Shown piece by piece: positions 43,059 through 46,256 of a DNA stretch of 46,256 bases. The stretch covers positions 1 through 46,256 of the forward strand of contig JAFWYE010000005.1 of the NCBI GenBank assembly GCA_017517765.1. The letters run 5' to 3'. Source of the stretch: Bacilli bacterium. Its GTDB lineage: Bacteria; Bacillota_I; Bacilli_A; RFN20; DUOF01. The notes under the pieces were generated by a model. That model was not told the DNA's origin. It did not search any database and was given only the letters and a program-made list of their open reading frames with translations. Position numbers and translations under genes: made by a program. Each line of letters begins with the position of its first letter. Position 1 is the first letter of the stretch.

Positions 43059-44120
43059 TCATCTATACATTTGCTCAAGTAGTGAAACAGCAATGCAGGA
43101 ATGGTTCTTCAATCTTCTTATTGGTAAGTTCCCAATGCGAAGAATATTTTCATAAAACTTCCAAGGCAAATGTTGCTTTTTTGTTTTGATTTTACCATTC
43201 TTTGTCTTATATCTATACTTAACTGTAATTATACCTTCTATTCCTTTATTACAAGAGAAATCACTAACAACATCTACTACACCTTTTTTACTAGCAATCA
43301 CGCCAATCATTCCATTAACAATCATTTCCATCAATTTGAACATAGCAAATAACAGAGCTATAAGAAATGGAATCACTATCCAAGCAAAAGCTTCAATAAG
43401 CATTAAAAAGACTGAAGTAAATAAGCAAAAGAAACACACTCCAAGAACAAATTCGACCCAATAGAAAAAGTCTCCAATCACAGGATCCATTCTAGTAATT
43501 TTCACATCTTTCAATAATTCGAGTTCATCTTCAGATATTGAGCTAGCTTCCTCCTTAAGTTTTTTCATGTCTATATCATTAATCAAACAGTAATCTTTAT
43601 AAACCGAAATAGGAACTGTTTTATACTTACTTTTTAAAACAGCAATTTCATCTAGTGTAAACAAATCATTAGTAAAGCAATGTTTCTCTTTGCCATATTC
43701 ATCATTGTACACTATTTCAATTTTATACTTGAAAGTCATTTTTTTATTTACTCTATTAACAACTGTAACGGTAGCATATGCTTCTTTGCAAGCCACTATT
43801 TTCCCAGCAAAAGTATTAGAACTAGGTTTATTGAGTTCTCTAGAATTTGATACTTTGACAATTTTACTATATATAAGTCCCCCTATAATAGAAGCAACGA
43901 AGATAATCATGCAAACTAGCGAAATTATCACAGAGCGAAAAAGGGCTCCTCCCACAACCGCAAAGATCAAATCAAAAACAAGAAAAATTCCAAAAACAGG
44001 AGATTTATTTTCCTCTCTAGCTAATTTTATAATACTCCAAATAATATAACCTATTGCAAACGAAATAAATATTGCTCCACATGCAATTATAGTATAAATA
44101 AAAATACTTAACGAATTCAT
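43059..44120 (-). CDS. Membrane protein with two soluble domains (DUF3592-like), unknown
   Basis: 353 aa from ATG 44120, five bases after GGAGTGAG; a GTG nine bases earlier lies inside the ribosome site. Two membrane hairpins (residues 5-85 and about 220-275) alternate with two beta-rich soluble segments (about 100-175: KIVACKEAYATVTVVNRV, then MTFKYKIEIVYNDEYGKEK; and about 285-350: GIEGIITVKYRYKTKNGKIK). The soluble parts look like two copies of the same sheet, as in DUF3592-type proteins, in which such segments sit between helices. No catalytic motif. It lies 16 bases downstream of the stop of the truncated ATPase piece and may be read from the same promoter. Confidence 0.75.
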   Translation of the reverse strand: MNSLSIFIYTIIACGAIFISFAIGYIIWSIIKLAREENKSPVFGIFLVFDLIFAVVGGALFRSVIISLVCMIIFVASIIGGLIYSKIVKVSNSRELNKPSSNTFAGKIVACKEAYATVTVVNRVNKKMTFKYKIEIVYNDEYGKEKHCFTNDLFTLDEIAVLKSKYKTVPISVYKDYCLINDIDMKKLKEEASSISEDELELLKDVKITRMDPVIGDFFYWVEFVLGVCFFCLFTSVFLMLIEAFAWIVIPFLIALLFAMFKLMEMIVNGMIGVIASKKGVVDVVSDFSCNKGIEGIITVKYRYKTKNGKIKTKKQHLPWKFYENILRIGNLPIRRLKNHSCIAVSLLEQMYR

Positions 44121-44135
44121 TATTCTCACTCCTTA

Positions 44136-44267
44136 TTAGACATCATATTTCACCATCATTAAAATTCTATCATTAGCAAAAAAGCTAAGCAATATTAGTA
44201 CTTTAATTAAATTAGATTCATAAAATCTTCTTATGTTTTCCAAATATTGATTTCTTTTAATTAGCAT
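44136..44267 (-). pseudogene. Remnant of an AAA ATPase of the DUF4143 (AAA_14) type, 5' end only
   Basis: An ATG-started 43-codon frame reads MLIKRNQYLENIRRFYESNL, then IKVL. This is the usual opening of ATPases of this family (M.IKR..YL..I..FY.S.LIKV, followed by TGIRRCGKS). The similarity stops exactly where the P-loop should begin; the remaining 19 residues (LLSFFANDRILMMVKYDV at the end) match nothing I know. The rest of the ATPase, normally about 400 aa, is missing, and the next frame downstream is an intact membrane protein. A promoter-like TATAAT lies upstream (around 44285-44295). Probably a deletion scar; family assignment is from pattern memory. Confidence 0.5.
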
Positions 44268-44421
44268 AGCCGTTCACATAAATTATATTATATCACAAAA
44301 TTATAGAGCAAATCTTAAATACATCCCTTGCTTTGATAGGACTTTTAAATGTAATTTCCAACAAATATTTAAAATGGCAAGCTATTTTTATCAAGTTACA
44401 ATATTGGAAAATCATCACATC

Positions 44422-44452
44422 AAAAAAATACCACTTAATACTTGGAGTGGTA
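44422..44452 (-). terminator. Terminator of the former ktr-kdpE operon
   Basis: Stem TACCACT-(10)-AGTGGTA (44429-44452) followed on minus by seven T. It stands 12 bases after the stop of the response-regulator remnant and now ends the ktrB-ktrA transcript. Confidence 0.8.
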
Positions 44453-44463
44453 CTTTGATAGCA

Positions 44464-44523
44464 TTATTCAATTCTTAACATTCGATATCCAACACCAATA
44501 TGTGTTTGAATGTATTTCCTCCA
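44464..44523 (-). pseudogene. C-terminal remnant of a KdpE/OmpR-type response regulator
   Basis: The last coding piece before the terminator reads WRKYIQTHIGVGYRMLRIE and a TAA stop (44464-44466). This is the C-terminal wing of a KdpE/OmpR-type DNA-binding domain, where YI.TH.GVGYRM is highly characteristic. An in-frame TAA at 44527-44529 closes the frame just upstream, and the 90 bases between this piece and the small ORF at 44613 contain no trace of receiver or kinase domains. More than 200 codons are gone. Confidence 0.7.
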
Positions 44524-44612
44524 TTTTTAAAAATTGATTCACTTGTTTTTCATTTATTCCATTTTTTTAATATAATTTAAATTATATTAACTTTTATTTT
44601 CTATTATTCCTT

Positions 44613-44708
44613 TTATTGTTTTTTTATAAATTCATCTAGTCTTTTCATTAGAAAATAGTCCATTATTCAATATATTAAAAATACAACTAATATAATTATA
44701 TCTTTCAT
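44613..44708 (-). pseudogene. Small membrane-protein ORF interrupted by TGA, downstream of ktrA
   Basis: ATG 44708 has a good AGAGGTA ribosome site 26 bases after the ktrA stop. The frame reads MKDIIILVVFLIY, a TGA stop (44667-44669), then IMDYFLMKRLDEFIKKQ and TAA. Read through the TGA it would give a 31-aa single-helix protein with the ..YF.MKRLD.FI. tail that I associate with tiny proteins encoded beside potassium-uptake genes in Bacillota. TGA is a normal stop elsewhere in the window, so the gene is probably broken; only a 13-residue peptide or the piece after an internal ATG could be made. Confidence 0.5.
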
Positions 44709-44734
44709 AAACTACCTCTATACTTAATCGTTTT

Positions 44735-45388
44735 TTATATTTTAAAATACTTCTTTAATTCCTTATAATCTCCTATTACTAATAAAGATAATTCCATACT
44801 AAGTATTTGAGATGGACTTACATTAACATTTAATTTTTTACCATCTTTTATCCCTAAAATGCTAATTCCATATTTTTTTCTAATATCAATTTCACCAATG
44901 GTTTTACCTATCCAATCTTTTGGAACACTTACTTCAAATATTGCATGTTCATCATCTATCTCAATATAATCTAAAATATGATCTGCACTATACTTGATTG
45001 CCATCCATGAAGCAAGTTGTTTTTCTGGATATACTATTTCATCTGCTCCATTTCTTAAAAGAAATTTAGCTTGCCCATCTCTTTCTGCTCTTGATACAAC
45101 CTTTTTCGCACCTAATTCTTTTAATAAACTTGTTGTTTCAAGTGAACTTTGAAAATCATCACTAATAGTAACAATACATAAATCAAAATTATTAATTCCT
45201 AAGGATTTTAAAAACTCTTCATTTGTGCTATTGCCTATCTGTGCATCTGTCACATATGGAACGGCTTGATTAATCCTTTCTTCATTTACATCTACTGCCA
45301 TCACTTCATGTCCAAGTTCTTGTAATTTTTTTGCTATATGTAGTCCGAATCTACCTAAACCTATTAAAAGTATTGTTTTCTTATTCAT
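44735..45388 (-). CDS. ktrA: Ktr/Trk potassium channel gating subunit (RCK protein)
   Basis: 217 aa from ATG 45388, preceded by AGGAGG; an in-frame start at 45409 has no ribosome site. Residues 1-125 form the RCK_N Rossmann domain with dinucleotide loop LIGLGRFG (about 7-14) and the acidic residue after strand 2 (MAVDVNEERI), plus NFDLCIVTISDD. Residues about 135-217 form the RCK_C ligand domain (VSVPKDWIGKTIGEIDIRKK, then GISILGIKDGKKL). This cytosolic ring binds ATP, ADP or cyclic di-AMP and gates the KtrB pore. One-domain length is that of KtrA rather than the two-domain TrkA. Downstream of ktrB by 13 bases. Confidence 0.93.
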   Translation of the reverse strand: MNKKTILLIGLGRFGLHIAKKLQELGHEVMAVDVNEERINQAVPYVTDAQIGNSTNEEFLKSLGINNFDLCIVTISDDFQSSLETTSLLKELGAKKVVSRAERDGQAKFLLRNGADEIVYPEKQLASWMAIKYSADHILDYIEIDDEHAIFEVSVPKDWIGKTIGEIDIRKKYGISILGIKDGKKLNVNVSPSQILSMELSLLVIGDYKELKKYFKI

Positions 45389-45401
45389 ATGTTGTTTCCT
45401 C

Positions 45402-46256
45402 CTAACCAACTATAATTTTTTCTACTGGATATTTATAATGTTGTTGTTTCCCTTCTCCTAATGTAGCGTATATTAGTGTCAATCCACCTAAGCGACCAAA
45501 GAACATTAATATAATTAGAATTATTTTTGATATTAAACCTAATGCAGGCGTAATACCTAAAGTAAGTCCAACTGTTCCAATTGCAGAAGCTGTTTCAAAT
45601 AAACCCGTTAAGACCGGAACATTTTCAACTTTGCTGATTACTAATCCACTAAATAAGAATATAAATAAATATAGAAAAAAAATCGCAAACGCATTTTTAA
45701 CATTTTCATCACTAATTCTTTTCTTAAATAATTCAGCATTTGCTTTATTTTTAAATACCGAAATGATTGATGCAAATATAACAGCTATAGTAGAAGTTTT
45801 CATACCACCAGCAGTAGAACCAGGAGAACCACCAATTAACATTAAGATAATTAATATTGTTAACCCAACTTCACTTACGCCATTAAGACTAATAGTGTTA
45901 AATCCAGCTGTTCTAGGTGTTATAGCTTGAAATATAGAAACTAAAATTCTTTCTTTTAAATTTAGGTCATTAAACTCAAAAAAGAAAAAATATAATCCAG
46001 GTAAAATTATTAAAATTATTGACATAATGATTACAACTTTTGATTGTAATCTATATTTTTTAAAATTCAATTTATAATCATATATATCTTTCCATACGAT
46101 AAAACCAATACCACCAATAACGATTAATAGACATATCATTATGTTGATAATGGACATTGAAGAAAACATTGTAAGAGACGAAAATTCTCCAGAATATTCC
46201 CCCATTATATCAAACCCTGCATTGCAAAAAGCTGATATAGAATGGAAAATTGACAT
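45402..46256 (-). CDS. ktrB: Ktr/Trk potassium channel pore subunit, C-terminal part (runs off the window)
   Basis: The last 284 codons of a TrkH/KtrB membrane protein are visible; the frame stays open at the window edge, where a Met codon happens to fall, so the true start lies beyond 46256. Pore-loop filters are visible: HSISAFCNAGFD (second repeat), ITPRTAGFNTI (third) and ASAIGTVGLTLGI (fourth). GGSPGSTAGGMKTST is the conserved intramembrane loop that gates the channel. With the RCK subunit encoded directly downstream it forms a Na+- or H+-coupled K+ uptake system. Full-length members are about 440-460 aa. Confidence 0.93.
   Translation of the reverse strand: MSIFHSISAFCNAGFDIMGEYSGEFSSLTMFSSMSIINIMICLLIVIGGIGFIVWKDIYDYKLNFKKYRLQSKVVIIMSIILIILPGLYFFFFEFNDLNLKERILVSIFQAITPRTAGFNTISLNGVSEVGLTILIILMLIGGSPGSTAGGMKTSTIAVIFASIISVFKNKANAELFKKRISDENVKNAFAIFFLYLFIFLFSGLVISKVENVPVLTGLFETASAIGTVGLTLGITPALGLISKIILIILMFFGRLGGLTLIYATLGEGKQQHYKYPVEKIIVG

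Noticed and set aside
43186..44049. Two plus-strand frames of 92 and 119 aa
   Set aside because: Both lie antisense within the intact membrane protein gene at 43059-44120, lack ribosome sites and have no recognisable motifs.
44613..44708. TGA read as tryptophan (Mycoplasma-type code) to rescue the small ORF after ktrA
   Set aside because: TGA ends several intact genes in the window (MarR, the 765-aa protein, the BspA-like protein), and no large gene needs TGA read-through, so the standard code holds.

Overview
The window is a strongly AT-rich stretch of chromosome, almost certainly from a low-GC Gram-positive bacterium (Bacillota; a Bacilli/Mollicutes-related or other gut-type lineage is my inference). 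The evidence is the codon usage, Shine-Dalgarno sites of the GGAGG/GGTGAT type, a tRNA-sensing T-box leader, a Ktr-type potassium channel, RsgI-like and BspA-like surface proteins and lipoproteins with lipoboxes. TGA works as a stop (for example at the ends of the genes at 20895-23192, 15246-15683 and 28381-31638), so the standard code applies. No rRNA, tRNA, insertion sequence, prophage or CRISPR array was seen.

Layout. 1-606 is the 5' part of a membrane pyrophosphatase gene (hppA). 707-10488 is dominated by large proteins of unknown function: an operon of a soluble 300-aa protein, a Sel1/zinc-ribbon protein and a lipoprotein; an HD-domain gene in the opposite direction; and an operon of a 1085-aa repeat protein, a 532-aa multispanning protein and a methyltransferase. 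10540-16205 holds a kinase-like protein, a membrane-anchored glycerophosphodiesterase, an RsgI-like lipoprotein, divergent TetR and MarR regulators and small genes. 16216-23212 is a second accessory block: a 280-aa unknown, a nucleotidyltransferase, a 579-aa multispanning protein, ndk and a 765-aa MORN/LRR multispanning protein. 23253-36187 is a run of mostly recognisable genes: TspO-like, TIM-barrel, an Asn-type T-box gene, YgjV, GNAT, APH, Nudix, a BspA-like surface protein, YwqG, GH79-like, a GNAT-pyrophosphatase fusion and DedA. 36200-44120 holds envelope-related and unknown genes: SpoIID/LytB, a HExxH protein, a 604-aa membrane protein, a PHP phosphoesterase and a two-domain membrane protein. 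44136-46256 is a potassium-uptake locus (ktrB-ktrA) followed by decayed gene pieces.

Most interesting. (1) The proteins at 3289-4191, 5611-7209, 16609-18348 and 20895-23192 form a modular family. Three share a collinear cytosolic N-terminal module. Three share a Lys-rich linker, a juxtamembrane FRLP-like motif and a multispanning C-terminal domain. Their operon partners are TPR/Sel1, nucleotidyltransferase, methyltransferase and unknown proteins. I recognise no described family and regard this as the best candidate for an undescribed system, possibly an intracellular sensing or envelope-signalling system, but its function is unknown. (2) A complete T-box with specifier AAC and a UGGC acceptor bulge, both fitting tRNA-Asn, controls a gene that is neither a synthetase nor a recognisable amino-acid gene. 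(3) The ktr operon keeps its terminator, but its downstream regulator has shrunk to the last 19 codons of a KdpE-type response regulator, next to a small ORF interrupted by TGA. Beside it lies the first part of a DUF4143-type ATPase, broken just before the P-loop. (4) A single protein joins an acetyltransferase to an inorganic pyrophosphatase, with a well-placed internal start for the second half.

Limits: all family names come from motif recognition by eye. No database or structure search was run.
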